From: Apostichopus japonicus
Lineage: Eukaryota > Echinodermata > Holothuroidea > Aspidochirotida > Stichopodidae
Direction of reading: 5' to 3'
Assembly (NCBI RefSeq): GCF_037975245.1
Contig: NC_092573.1
Span: forward strand, 7,736,501-7,800,500
Length of the DNA stretch: 64,000 nucleotides
In this document: positions 1-10,612 of the stretch, piece after piece
Layout of the letters: every line of letters starts with the position of its first letter
How positions within the stretch are numbered: the first letter of the stretch is position 1
Notes under the pieces: model-generated
Told to the model about the DNA's origin: nothing
Database searches by the model: none
Seen by the model: only the letters and a program-made list of their open reading frames with translations
Translations under genes and position numbers: made by a program

Positions 1-110
1 TATATTTCTTCACAGACATTTTGCTCTATGAAAACGAGTTGATGGACAGTTACAACTCTTTACGGATATTTTCAAACCGAATCAAGTAAACTGACGTACC
101 GAAACCGTCA

Positions 111-248
111 TCATTTATAATCATATGTAAAACGATTAATGGAGGATGAATTATTAACCCAACGAATCCAAATAAAATTTAAGGTAATAACAACGTTAAA
201 GGATTAAGTGAAACCTGACAGGATCTACAGACATGTTATTATCATTTA
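111..248. repeat. Diverged unit of the 91-bp satellite
   Basis: This contains GGATGAATTATTAA, a diverged TTTAAGGTAA block, AACCTGACAG and CTACAGACATGTTATTATC in the same order as the tandem array at 5168-5625. It is therefore the left remainder of that array, split by the composite element that starts at 249. Confidence 0.7.
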
Positions 249-618
249 CAGGCGCGTGTCCGGGGGGGGGGGGCGTTGGGGCGGACTCACCCATCACCTC
301 TTGAGATTGTTTCCATCTGCCTGAAAACGCGCGCCCACAACCCTACGCCTCACCCCTCTTATCGCTTCCCGATGAGTAAAGAAACTTAATTAATGACCTT
401 CGCCGTAGTACCAAGACCTTGACAAAATCCGGCAACACACCACTTCATCGATAACAAGTGATGGGGTTGTGTATTAGTGACGTCTAAAGGTCGTGCACTG
501 ATCTACATGGAGTGTGACCACTCCCGACATAGGCGTAGGAGCCTCATTTGATTTGGGGGGGGGGGCTGTAACGACTTGCCCGAAAAACATAACCAAATTT
601 TTTTTTCGCGCGCCCCGC

Positions 619-695
619 GCGCGTTCCACGCGCGTTCCACGCGCGTTCCACGCGCGTTCCACGCGCGTTCCACGCGCGTTCCACGCGCGTTCCAC
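619..695. repeat. 11-bp GC minisatellite, seven units
   Basis: The unit GCGCGTTCCAC is repeated seven times without interruption. Copy B has only about two units at the same place (about 55235-55260). Because 11 is not a multiple of three, open frames on both strands (474-737) read repeated Arg-rich peptides. These are not genes. Confidence 0.9.
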
Positions 696-904
696 GTTAA
701 TGTTCCACGTTAATGTGCATATCATATAGGCATCCATCAGTTATTGTATCACCTGCTAATAACATAAAATCATATTTCGTGTTATTACCCTTCCATATTG
801 GTTAGAATTATTCGGGAAGTCGTTACAACAATAATGATAATAATAATAATATAAGTTTAACCATTGAAAAACACTTTGCAAATTCTTCTTCTTTCAGTAG
901 GTGC

Positions 905-1293
905 CAGTGGCGGAGCTAGGGGTATTGGTCAGGGGGGAGAGAATGGTCTGTAGGGGCGTTTTGACACTATCTAAGCGGAGCGCCACCACAGGTTGGCGCG
1001 GAGCGCACAGAATTTTTTTGAGTAAAGATACTCCCTAGATCGCCGGAAATGACCCTTTCCGGGCCTTGCTAATTTGCAGATAAACGAAGAATAAATAGGT
1101 GTCATCGCCATTTGTCAGAAAATCGCTACAACAAAATGTGACAAATGTCAATAGGTATTTGAGAGCGCAATAAAAAAGTCAATAATCGCGAATAAGTAAA
1201 AAGTGGTAAAAAGCTGAAAAGGGCGCCAGCAGTCCATTTGAGTCCGTCAGGGGGGCATCCGCCCCTCTGACTGTATTGGACGCTCCGCCACTG
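905..1293. mobile_element. hAT MITE nested in the 528-1570 element
   Basis: The ends are CAGTGGCGGAGCTAGG and CTCCGCCACTG, with a perfect 8-bp target duplication GTAGGTGC at 897-904 and 1294-1301. At 389 bp with no ORF it is a MITE. It inserted into the first unit of the 84-bp repeat of its host. The interior motif CTAAGCGGAGCGCC recurs inverted near 4290 and 5107, marking related ends elsewhere in the stack. The copy B counterpart is 55458-55850. Confidence 0.9.
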
Positions 1294-1521
1294 GTAGGTG
1301 CCTGCAAAATTCTCAGCATATTGCCCGAATTTTTACCCAAAAAATTGAAAAACACATTGCAAATTATTATTCTTTCAGTAAATGCCCGAATAATTCTCAG
1401 CATATTGCCGAATTTTCGCCCACAAAAAAAAAATGAAAAACACATTGCAATTATTATTCTTCCAGTAGGTGCCCGAAAAATTCTCAGCGTATTGCCCGAA
1501 TTTTCACCAAAAGAATTGGTT
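1294..1521. repeat. About 84-bp tandem repeat, three units
   Basis: Each unit opens with GTAGGTGCC or a variant, carries ATTCTCAGCATATTGCC, and ends with AAACACATTGCAAATTATTA. Units begin near 1294, 1378 and 1465, with a partial unit at 861-904 on the far side of the nested MITE. Copy B has five units. Confidence 0.85.
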
Positions 1522-1894
1522 GGGGGGGGGGGGCTGCAGCCCCCCAGCCCCCCAACCTCCTACGCCTATGACTCCCGACTTTCCAATTTCCCAAGATCAG
1601 GCCCCAGAAAATCCCAAGAATTCCCAAGGACACTGTACTGATGGATATCTAGCAATATCTAGCGATATCTAGGCATGAAAATCCCAAGATCTTCCCTAAA
1701 CTGAATATCGAAGCCTTCAGTGTGTAATGAACTTGAAACTGTGCGTCTTTGGAAATGAAAATAATGTGGGGCATAGAAGCGTAACTACTATGGGCTCGGA
1801 CCGTGCTGAGCCGGGGCCCGACCAAAAGGGGGCCCCGCTTTACTGATGCACAGAAAAGGGGTACCTCTTTGGATAGGGAGGGCCCGTTTTACTC

Positions 1895-3592
1895 AAGCCA
1901 TCCGCTGCTGGTTTTGATGGTGTTTCTGCTAATTTTGTAAAACATGTTGCCCATTCATTATGTATTCCACTCACATATCTTTGTAATCTCTCTTTTGAGC
2001 TTGGTGTTGTTCCCACATCTTTAAAAATAGCTCGAGTTGTTCCTGTCTTTAAGGCCGGTTAAAAGGAATCCGTGAATAATTATAGACCCATTTCAGTTCT
2101 CCCGTGTTTCTCCAAGGTAATCGAAAACTAATGTTCTCACGGTTATACAACTTTATTGCTAAGCATATTTTACTGTATAACTATCAGTTTGGTTTCCTTC
2201 CTGGCCGTTCAACTACACATGCTATTTACATTTTACTTGTAAAGTTATGGAAGCTTTCGAAAATAATCAGTATGCTTCTGGTATATTTCTGGATCTGTCG
2301 AAGGCGTTTGATACTCTTGATCATAGCATTTTACTTGACAAACTTGATCATTATAGAATCCGGGGAACTGTACTTCAGTGGTTCAAAAGCTATCTTACTG
2401 ATCGTCACCAGTTTGTTGTTATAATTAATATAAATTCTGTTTCTAAGCCAATTAAGTTTGGTGTTCCTTAAGGGTCCATACTGGTCCGTTGTTGTTTATA
2501 ATTTATGTTAATGACCTCTATAAAGCCAGCAACAAATTTCATATAATCTCTTATGCTGATGATACCAACCTGTTCTTTTCCAGTAATAACATTAATTTTC
2601 TATTGGATACTATACAGAATGAGTTTACATATATTCATAATTGGTTTTGTTCAAATAAATTGTCACTCAATGTTAAGAGACCTACCGCTATTGTGTTAGT
2701 ACACCTTCAAAGCACTTACATCCTATAGCATAAATAGTATCAATTATTGCGGTGTTGAAGTTATGCTGTCTAAGACTACTAAATATCTTGGCGTTTATAT
2801 CGATAATCATCTTTCTTGGAATAATCATATTCAGAACATTTGTATGAAAGTATCTAAAGGCGCTGGAGTTCTTAATAGACTTCGCCAAATCCTTCCCAGA
2901 AGCACATTGGTCACTTTGTATAATACACTCATACTTCCCTATCTTACCTATTGTAATGTTATTTGGGGCAGTACCCATGCCTCTAGAATTCAACCCCTTT
3001 ATTTACTTCAAAAGAGAGCCATCGTTATATTTGAAATGCGGATTTCCTCCAACATACAGCACCCCTGTTTACTACTCTTAACGCTCTTAGTATCTATGAT
3101 ATATATCGTTACAATGTTGGTATTTTTATTTTCAATTGGTTACATGATAAAGCTCCGTCGACTTTTCGCAATTATTTTCAGTTACGTAACGATCCCTATC
3201 CCAATTTACTATTCCTTACTTTAAACTTAGGTCTTCACAACTTGGTATTCGTTATGTTGGCGTTAAACTTTGGAATTCCCTCCCTACTACTATTACTGGT
3301 TGTTAAACTTTGAACACCTTCAAAACACGTCTTAAAGAGTATCTTATATCAAACTATCATTGATTTTGTATTTCCTTTCATTGCCATCTTTGTTCTGTTT
3401 TCTCTGTATACTTAAGCTTTCATTCCCTATTTTATTTTTTTCAAGGGGTGTCAACGTAAACAAGCTCTACAGAGCTTCTTGTTGGCTCTCCTCAATCTCT
3501 TGTTATCTTGTATACTACCCACGTCTATTGTCAAAATTGCATACTTTAATACAAGAGATTGAAATAAAGTCTTATGAATTGAATTGAAAAAA
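1895..3592 (+). mobile_element. 5'-truncated CR1/Jockey-group LINE, RT relic
   Basis: Frames joined across indels give the RT fingers and palm of a non-LTR retrotransposon: NNYRPISVLPCFSK, then FLDLSKAFDTLDHSILLDKL at 2292-2351, then the catalytic IISYADDTNLFF near 2546, and a thumb region with TKYLGVYIDNHLSWNNHI at 2778-2831. A stop follows FGVP at 2469-2471, and frameshifts lie near 2260 and 3020. The 3' end reads AATAAAGTC then GAATTGAATTG and an A-run, the short tandem tail usual in this group. Endonuclease and ORF1 are absent. Copy B (56613-58310) shares the stop but is slightly less decayed, so the insertion was dead before the duplication. Confidence 0.85.
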
Positions 3593-5167
3593 AGAAACAT
3601 TCATGTAACACTTAACAAGACAATATACATATTTTTACGTGATACGGAATACGGACATTATGATCATGGGCTCATTGGTTTATTAATGTTTGTATCGAGC
3701 TGTTTGTGTTATTTATTATGATAATGAAAATTAAGTATATAATTTAAAGCCCAATTCCAGCCAATGTTGTACTGAGTACAACATCAGGACATATGATATT
3801 TTGAAAAATTCTAAACAATAACCCAACACCCCACAGACTTGAAACTGCGATTATTTGAAAGAAGCAGGGCTTTCATATAAATATAATAATAAAAGGTAAG
3901 AATATAGATTCCTTCGGTGTATGTGGTAAGTAAAATATCGCAGGAAATTAGGCTTAGATGGAGACAAAGTTTCAGCCGAAATTAGGCCTATGCTTAGGTT
4001 TGATTACTGTATTTTTACAGTAGTCTCCATTAAAACTCCATACTGCAAAATCAAAAATTAAAAAAAAAAAACTTTTCAATGATTTCACCCAACCAACCGT
4101 TCTCTAGTTATGTTCATTGCATGCGGACCCATAATGCATTACTGAAATTATTGCAAGTCAAAAACCTATTACATGAGATCTCAAATAAACCGATGTGTAA
4201 ATGCAACTTGAACGGGAATTGTCTTTTCCGACGATATAGGAGTATGTCTTGGCCAAAAACAATCGTCGTACGCTCTGCGCCAACCGATGATGGCGCTCCG
4301 CTTAGTATCCAGTAGTGTGTTACACCTATATGACCTACTGATCCCCCTTGTAACCATTTCTGAGGACGAACTTGCTTGGACCTCCTGATAGGGGTCTCCA
4401 TGCCCACCAGGCTCATCGCTACGCCTACGTGTGGCATTGCACAATAAACGGATAAAAATGATTTATATCAGTCTCATTTCAATTATTCGAATTTTTAAAG
4501 CAAACAGCAGATATCACATCATATCAGTTGAGGATGAAAATGTCGTTCCAGGATGAACAGCCTCCAAACTGTTTATGTGTGTAGTGTTCGGTTTCGGAAA
4601 TATCCGGTATTTTATTTCCTTCAACGAAGTTTTGTAGTAGCCGTTATAAGAGGTTTCAATATTTGTACACCAATAAATTAACTGTGTCTGAATTTTCGAA
4701 ATTCCCTGACCAAAATTCGTCATCATACTTCCTTCTACTCGACGGGCAAGTTTGAACGATCTGTTAGAGGTTGTAGGAGGTTTTTCTATATTGGTTGTGA
4801 ATTCTCAAATTCTGACCAAGTAATGGGCTAAAAACCTTGAAAAGTAAGGCTTACGGGTGTTGTGGGCCGCGACGTAGAATCACCTACAAAAAGCTATGAT
4901 CCACAGGAGATGCGATGAGGTCGAACATGATAAGTGAGTGGTGACAATCTTCAAAAATGGTTATGGATGAAAAAAAAAAAAAAAATTGGGAAATACTTGG
5001 TTCTCAAACAAAAGTGTACATCTGGTTGGTCATTTTCAAGCCCGGGAAGTGCCATTTCCGGTGATCTGGGGGGGGGGGGGGATCAAAACCAGAAATTTAT
5101 CTTGTGGCGCTCCGCTTAAATAGTAATTCGCGCCCCCGGGATAGAAAAAATCCTGGAGACGCGCCTG
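3593..5167. other. Non-coding part of the composite element, with one hAT-like end
   Basis: No credible gene. 4246-4431 resembles one end of a hAT MITE in minus orientation: in copy B the same end reads CATCGCTACACCACTG, the reverse complement of a CAGTGGTGTAGCGATG terminus. It carries a GGCGCTCCGCTTAG block matching the inverse of the 905-1293 MITE interior. The partner end is not identified. 4454-5167 has no counterpart in copy B. A 12-base G run lies near 5070-5081. Confidence 0.5.
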
Positions 5168-5625
5168 ATTTATGTAGGATGAATTATTATATGTTAACTA
5201 TTATTTAAGGTTACAGTATTAACAGACACCCGACAGCAATCTACAGACATGTTATTATCATTTATGTAGGATGAATTATTAATTGCTAAAGAGCATTGAA
5301 GGTTACTGGATTAACAGAAACCCGACAGCAATCTACAGACATGTTAGTATCATTTATTAGGATGAATTATTATATGTTAACTATTATTTAAGGTTACAGT
5401 ATTAACAGATTCCTGACAGCAATCTACAGACATGTTATTATTATTTATGTAGGATGAATTATTATATGTTAACTATTATTTAAGGTTACAGTATTAACAG
5501 AAACCTAACAACAATCTACAGACATGTTATTATCATTTATTACGATGAATTATTATATGGTAACTTTTATTTAAGGTAACAGTATTGTCAGACAACTGAA
5601 ATCAATCTTCAAACATGTTATCAAA
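5168..5625. repeat. 91-bp satellite array, about five units
   Basis: The CTACAGACATGTT block recurs at 5241, 5333, 5424 and 5516, a period of 91-92 bp. Each unit also has GGATGAATTATTATATGTTA and ACAGTATTAACAG. No coding content. The array continues the fragment at 111-248 and matches 60046-60350 in copy B. Confidence 0.88.
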
Positions 5626-5784
5626 CTGCTCCGTTATTATCATGAAGAGATGGCATTTTGGCAGAAAAGAAATTTGAACCATTTAATAAATCACGACGGA
5701 GCAACCCTTGTCATTAATATATGACCTATTTCTTTATCAAGCAAATGTGTGAAATCAGTGGCATACTAAAGGGAATACTCCACA

Positions 5785-5892
5785 CCGTACCTCCCATCGT
5801 CAATCATGGGTGGGAACGGTTCGGTCGGGAATGTTATACCATACCCCTGTACCTCCCATCATCAATCAGGGGAGGGGTACGGGTCGGTCGTT
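5785..5892. repeat. Two tandem hairpin-forming repeats
   Basis: Two related blocks of about 50 bp each contain TACCTCCCATC, a CAATCA spacer, and a complementary GGG(A/T)GGG(T/A)A part, followed by GGTTCGGTCG or GGGTCGGTCG. Each can fold into a short imperfect hairpin. Both are conserved in copy B (about 60510-60622). The role is unknown; they may be the end of a small transposon. Confidence 0.5.
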
Positions 5893-7140
5893 TTTTCTTT
5901 ACATTCCGCCAAGGAAGAATTATACATAAAACGCTGATGGAAATTCATTTCGTCACAAACAGCTAACATAGAATAACATACCATAACAAAATCTAACAAA
6001 CCATAAGAAAACTATATAACAAACCCTTTCAAACCCAACAGAGAAACATAACATATTGACAATGGTTTAAAAATTTATATATTATATGGATATAATATAC
6101 GACCAATGAAATTACTTGATGCATACCTATAGTTTTTCGACCCGACGAAATTGTATTCTTTATTATGGTTTTTATTTTTGTTTTGGTCGAATTAGGTGTG
6201 ACTGATGAGTGTCAAAAGAAGAACGTTGATTGCATAGTGTTGGGACACTGAGCGAAAGGAATTTAATTGCCACTATCGTTGCACCCTTTAACACGGTACA
6301 CTCTTTTACTTCCAATTGAAAATTTATTAAATTATATGTAAATAATTAAAAGTATTCATATCGCGTTCAGGTGTTGCTTACGAAATGATTGCAACATTTG
6401 TTATAATAATGGGCCTTCGGGGCATTCTTTGGATTCCAAGCCTGTTGACAGTGATGACATTAATGTAGTGAATGGAATGTTGCTTTTAGAAATATACTGC
6501 TTGTGTATATACGATTCAACAATTTAAAGAAAACGGTAGAGTATTCCAGCCAACGTTAACCATTGATAACGATGAAATAAGAGTACACAACTGCCAATTG
6601 TCCGCAACCAAAGCTTCATATTTAAATTTTCAAATACGACACTGTCTTGCCGTCCCAACCATTGAGTTCCTGCTTGTTTAATGCGACTTATAGACTTGTT
6701 GTGATGAAACTCCGCACAATCTCATATCGGCTTTTATCTATATAGAGAGACGTCTCCAGCAAGGGTCCGTGTCCCCAAACTGTCAAAAGCGGCAGTATAA
6801 GAAAACGAAGCATGTAAACAGGAAATACGTCTCTTAATTTTGATATCGTAATAATAAATAAAAGCTTTCATAAGCCATTTGGTCATTGCAGATCAAATAT
6901 GCCCAATGTAAGTAAAGGTTGGACAGCGTGTTTATAGCAATCTCTGCCGAAGCGGTACTGCGTGTAGACTTTAACCTTTAAACGTAGCGGACATACGCTG
7001 TGCCTTTGTGAGAAATGATGTCCTAGCTGCAGTTTGTAAACAAATTTTGGGACGAGACTTATAACTCCATGGATTACATGATTGTTGACATGTTTCACTG
7101 AATAACAAAATTCATTAATAAAGAATTCCGTTAAAGAAAG
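5893..7140. other. Intergenic sequence, nothing recognised
   Basis: AT-rich sequence with no ORF resembling a protein and no complete repeat. It is conserved in copy B (60623-61952) apart from a short insertion and point changes. It lies upstream of the signal-peptide exon, so it could hold regulatory sequence, but no motif stands out. Confidence 0.4.
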
Positions 7141-7621
7141 CATAGAGTTAGGAGCCGGGGCGGGGGTGTTGGGCAATGGGGCACGTGCCCCCACTTTTAT
7201 TTCCAAAGTAGCAAATGTGCTATTAATAATAGCACATTTGCTATTATTAATAGCACATTAATAATAGCAAAGAATCGTGTTTTGGATTTCTTAAGCCTTT
7301 GTTAATTTTAATATTTTATTTTAATGATTTATTTTTAGTCTGTACATGCTAAGGATTTAACCGAGGTTGCTAAAGACTTTTGTTCAAGGAATGAACACAG
7401 GAGATTTTTTTTGGAAAGTTCTAAATATGGATGGACAGAAGTACATATGTAGGTTGATAGAGTCACGTGCACCATAATAGTATTGATAGCATATTACTAA
7501 CACGTCATATTTTTTAAGTGATATGGCTGGTGTGTAACGATTTATAGCATAACGAGTGGTGGTTGTGGAAAGTGCCCCTCTGATGTTGTGCCCCCACTTT
7601 TGAAAGCTTCCTACTCCCCTG
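7141..7621. mobile_element. hAT-like MITE
   Basis: The left end is CATAGAGTTAGGAGCC. The right end, reverse-complemented, reads CAGGGGAGTAGGAAGC, an imperfect inverted repeat. AAAGAAAG precedes it and ACAGAAAG follows it, an 8-bp target duplication with one mismatch. Length 481 bp, no ORF. It contains GGGGCACGTGCCCC, a perfect 14-bp palindrome also found in the hAT family at 53.8 kb. Copy B: 61953-62442. Confidence 0.75.
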
Positions 7622-8383
7622 ACAGAAAGTCAAACTATTCCGCATTACAGGGTGAAAATGCCGATTCTCTTTAATTGCTCTTGGATATGAACCACAGAAG
7701 GTGGTCGTAATAACCGATGTTCCCTTTATGGCACTTTGTTTGATATGAAGCTCACATTTAAAGATTCACCTTACTAAATTTAATAATAGTTGTTTGCAAT
7801 AAATTTATAACAGTATGATCAATATCAGTGCTTGACATGATGAAGCTGACTATCACTGGAGTGTAATAATATCAGAGGTTACGAGGTCATAACGAGAAAA
7901 AATATGTATTCTCATATTCATTATATGTTGAAAGAAAATGAAGCATTGAAATAAGGGTATTGCACAAAATTATCCCCAGTGTCCGACCGGGTACTCAACG
8001 ATCTTGGAAGTCAAAATAATATATACACAGAAGAGAGGGCAGTGCGCCCCATGTCGGTTTATGGACCGTGTCTTTTATCTAAAATTTTGTTACTCTTTAT
8101 CCGGGATAAAAGAAAATCCACATTTCTGATTAACGACTTTTAACTCTGATTTCTGTTGAAAATCACGATTTGTCATCACCTTAAAGCCACGTTTTGTTTC
8201 TCAACGTATACAATTACGGAAACGTCTGTTTCCTGGGTTTGTTTTCCCTTGTCAAGAAATATTCTTTTGCGGGAACGTAACCACACATATTATTGATATA
8301 CCAGTTTACGATAAATAATCGAAGCGATCGCGAACGAATTTCAGAATTGAATTGGATGAAGAAGCTGCCAGACCTCAGGAGAA

Positions 8384-8465
8384 ATGGGTCGTTTTTGCCT
8401 GACTCTCTTCAACTTCTGTATTGTAATTTCTCTTACCGGGGCCTGTGTTGTTAGCAATGAAAGTC
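8384..8465 (+). CDS. Signal-peptide exon of a secreted FN3 protein (copy A)
   Basis: The ATG at 8384 opens 27 codons beginning MGRFCLTLFNFC, with a hydrophobic core (LTLFNFCIVISLTGAC), then VVSNES and a consensus donor CGTAAG at 8465/8466. The exon ends after one base of a codon (phase 1). This is a classical signal peptide with a likely cleavage near Gly19-Cys21. The next plausible in-phase exon is the FN3 exon at 25846, which would need a 17.4-kb intron filled with retroelements; that link is inferred. The start was chosen because it is the only ATG opening the signal peptide and the same ATG is kept in copy B at 63210. The encoded residues stay mostly conserved between copies, with changes such as N10S, I13V, G19W and V22D. 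Confidence 0.7.
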
Positions 8466-8598
8466 GTAAGTTTTTTTTGTTATTGTCAATTTTGTCTAGT
8501 TATAGAAAGTTTTATCATTAAAATAAAGTTTTTCTATTTATAATAACCAAATACTGTAGAACTTTTCAACCTTTTCATTCATACAGTTAGACTGCAAG

Positions 8599-8599
<1 letters not shown>

Positions 8600-8660
<61 letters not shown>

Positions 8661-8671
8661 TATATTTATAA

Positions 8672-8742
<71 letters not shown>
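8600..8742. repeat. (TA)n microsatellite, about 140 bp
   Basis: Almost pure TA with a short TAAATATATATTTATAAATA interruption near 8655. It lies in the first intron, about 135 bp after the donor. Minus-strand frames reading Tyr-Ile repeats here are not genes. Confidence 0.95.
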
Positions 8743-8749
<7 letters not shown>

Positions 8750-8799
8750 TAAACATAGACATAGACATATAAACATAGACAGGCCAGCAAGTTCGCACG

Positions 8800-8925
8800 T
8801 TTCTGCACCGTGGGAGGGTTGTAATTAGTCATAAACAGAAAGCGTGTGTCAGGAGTTTTGGACTTGTATTTTAATAAGTCCTCACGGTTCAGTCTGTCGG
8901 CCCTAGAAATACCCTGTCTCATTAA
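8800..8925 (-). pseudogene. Penelope-like element fragment, RT C-terminal part
   Basis: The minus strand encodes GISRADRLNREDLLKYK followed by [11 protein letters not shown]. The Arg-Leu-Leu-Lys block followed by a T-Y-N-P motif is seen between the RT and the GIY-YIG domain of Penelope-like retroelements. It runs straight into the TA tract. It is inverted relative to the GIY-YIG fragments that begin at 9426. Copy B lacks it. Confidence 0.45.
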
Positions 8926-9425
8926 GTGAAGGGGTGTCCGACAGTCAAGAAGTAATCAGTTACAATTGATACCAGGTGTTCATAACCATGTGGGTCGGAG
9001 CAAATGCATTTGAGTCTAAGGCATTGGCTGCAGACTATATGGGTGGAAACTATTAAAGTGTTAATATATATGAATGTATGAGTAGCCTTATAATAGACCT
9101 AAGTGGTTAAGGATCTGGTATGACTTATTACAACCACCTAATCAAATCCTTATGAGCTTTATGAAACAGGATTCTGCTTTATTCAATGACGATCAGTCTG
9201 TATGCGAATCGTTTAATGTAGCCCCATGCTAGCTTTCGTACCCCAACCCCCAAAACTTAGCTTTCGACCCGCTACCTCCAGGCTTCCTTACCCAGTTTAT
9301 ACCTCCGCAGTAATTTCCGTTGCGGAAAACCTCGTGCCAAATATGCCTCCATATTACCCCGAGGACTGGTTAAAATTCCCAATGTTGACTAAGACCCCAT
9401 TCCCTCTCTTGTAATTTAAGCAATT

Positions 9426-10260
9426 TCACTTACGTAGTCTACTGTGTTCTTTGAAAAGAGGGCAATTATATAGGTGAAACAGGTTCTCGGTTCCGCTTAC
9501 ATTTTAATAATAAAATCAAAAATCAAACTTTAGCAGGATTCCCCGTTTCCGAACATTTCAATCTTCAAAGACATTCTCTCAAAACCTTAAATGTATCTTA
9601 ATTGCCTGGAACTTCAAATCCGTAACAGATCGTAAACGAAAAGAAATTGATTGGATCGTTCGAATTAAGTCAACTGTGTTCTTTGTAAAGAGGGCAATTA
9701 TGTAGGTGAAACAGGTTCTCGGTTCCGCTTACGTTTTAATTATCACTGAAAAATATCAAATTTTTGCAGAATTACCTGTTTCCGAACATTTCAATCATCA
9801 TAGACATTCTCTCAAAAATCTAAAATGTATCTTAATTGCCTGGAACTACAAATCCGTAACTGAACGAAAGAAATCGATTGGATCGTTCGTTTTATTCTCA
9901 AATCACCGGCCTCAACAAAGACTTGGGACTTCCAAAACATCTAGGAGTTCCACAAACATATGTAATCCGTTCTTTATTTGTTCCTTAACCCGCTTCCTAT
10001 ATAGTAATGGTTTATTTGTATTAATTCAATCACTGCCGCTCGCTCTAATCATACTTTCATTGTGTTTTTCATTTTGTAGTTTCACAGTAGATATTGTCTT
10101 GCTCGTATCGCAATCTATGACATGTTGCTTTCTTATGTTATTCGGGGGAAAAGAATGTTATACAACAACACATTGTCTTGAACCGCAACTGTTATCAATT
10201 ATTCTTGATTGCAATTCGGTGAACTTCAAGAGCTGTATATAGTATTGTTGGTGTAAAATT
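9426..10260 (+). pseudogene. Penelope-like GIY-YIG endonuclease fragments, tandemly duplicated
   Basis: Two direct repeats, offset by 231 bp, encode the GIY-YIG nuclease end of a Penelope-like element. The unit near 9667 reads NCVLCKEGNYVGETGSRFRL, with the paired cysteines before NYVGETG, then FNYH and later PVSEHFN. The unit near 9436 reads CVL-stop-KEGNYIGETGSR: the second Cys codon is an opal stop, and copy B carries the same stop. After the second unit the 3' end of the element continues to about 10260, where an AATAAAACT run could be a polyadenylation signal. There is no RT of matching orientation, so this is a 5'-truncated dead copy. Confidence 0.7.
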
Positions 10261-10322
10261 AATAACAATAAAACTCATTGAAAGAACATCGAAACGGTTC
10301 TAAAGCATTTGCCACGACAAAG

Positions 10323-10612
10323 AAAATAGAGGAAGAAAAAAAAACCACTCATGTTACTTCAGAAGCTTCGCAAGAAATTCAGGAAATTGTGTAAGACGTC
10401 TGTAGGAGTGACAAACGATGCTCAGTAAGTGTAGTAGAAGAATTAATATTATTTTAACCATAAAAAAGGAAAATAGAGGAAGAAGAAAGAAAACAAAAAC
10501 ACTCATGTTATTTCAGAAGCTTCGCAAGGAAATAAGGAAATTGTGTAAGACGTCTGTAGGAGTGACAAACAAGGTACAGTAAATCTAGTATAAAGCATTA
10601 ATATTATTTTAA
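10323..10612. repeat. 147-bp direct tandem repeat, two units
   Basis: AAAATAGAGGAAGAA begins units at 10323 and 10470. Both units contain ACTCATGTTA(C/T)TTCAGAAGC, TTGTGTAAGACGTCTGTAGG and AGTGACAAACRA. No coding sense. The array sits between the Penelope tail and the 3' end of a minus-strand LINE. Confidence 0.85.

Larger units (their letters stand above)
528..1570. mobile_element. hAT-type non-autonomous element, TIR CATAGGCGTAGG
   Basis: The left end is CATAGGCGTAGGAGCC and the right end is TACGCCTATG. A perfect 8-bp target site duplication ACTCCCGA lies at 520-527 and 1571-1578, which is the hAT hallmark. Inside are a poly-G run, an 11-bp GC minisatellite, an 84-bp tandem repeat and a second hAT MITE. 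There is no transposase ORF. The same insertion with the same duplication is at 55147-56286, so it predates the segmental duplication. A third, truncated member is at 53993-54282. Confidence 0.88.
249..5167. mobile_element. Composite DNA-transposon insertion with short inverted ends
   Basis: The left end reads CAGGCGCGTGTCC and the right end, reverse-complemented, reads CAGGCGCGTCTCC. ATTTA stands on both sides (244-248 and 5168-5172), and outside it the 91-bp satellite resumes. The simplest reading is one insertion that split the satellite and later collected the nested hAT elements and LINE listed below. A 5-bp target duplication is not the 8 bp usual for hAT, so the superfamily is open. 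No transposase from this outer element is visible. In copy B the left end is kept and the right end is gone. Confidence 0.55.
1..9895. repeat. Segmental duplication, copy A
   Basis: Nearly all of this stretch recurs in the same order and orientation at 54612-64000. Shared landmarks are the opening segment with a TTTCTTCACAGA motif, the nested hAT elements, a LINE with the same internal stop, a hAT MITE at 7141-7621, the signal-peptide exon at 8384 and Penelope fragments at 9426-9895. The copies differ by scattered substitutions, minisatellite copy number and a few large indels: A has 4454-5219 where B has a LINE fragment, and A has about 8746-9370, which B lacks. The left edge lies outside the window. 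A real tandem duplication or two assembled haplotypes are both possible. Confidence 0.93.

Noticed and set aside
474-737. Overlapping open frames on both strands with RVPRAFHARST-like repeats
   Set aside because: They are products of the 11-bp GC minisatellite inside a hAT element; the frame shifts every unit and copy B loses most of it.
8538-8922. Tyr/Ile-repeat ORFs on the minus strand
   Set aside because: Translation of a TA microsatellite; only the non-TA end (8800-8925) has family resemblance.
9226-9414. 62-codon ORF starting MLAFVPQPPKLSF
   Set aside because: No family resemblance, no splice context, AT-rich surroundings, and absent from copy B.
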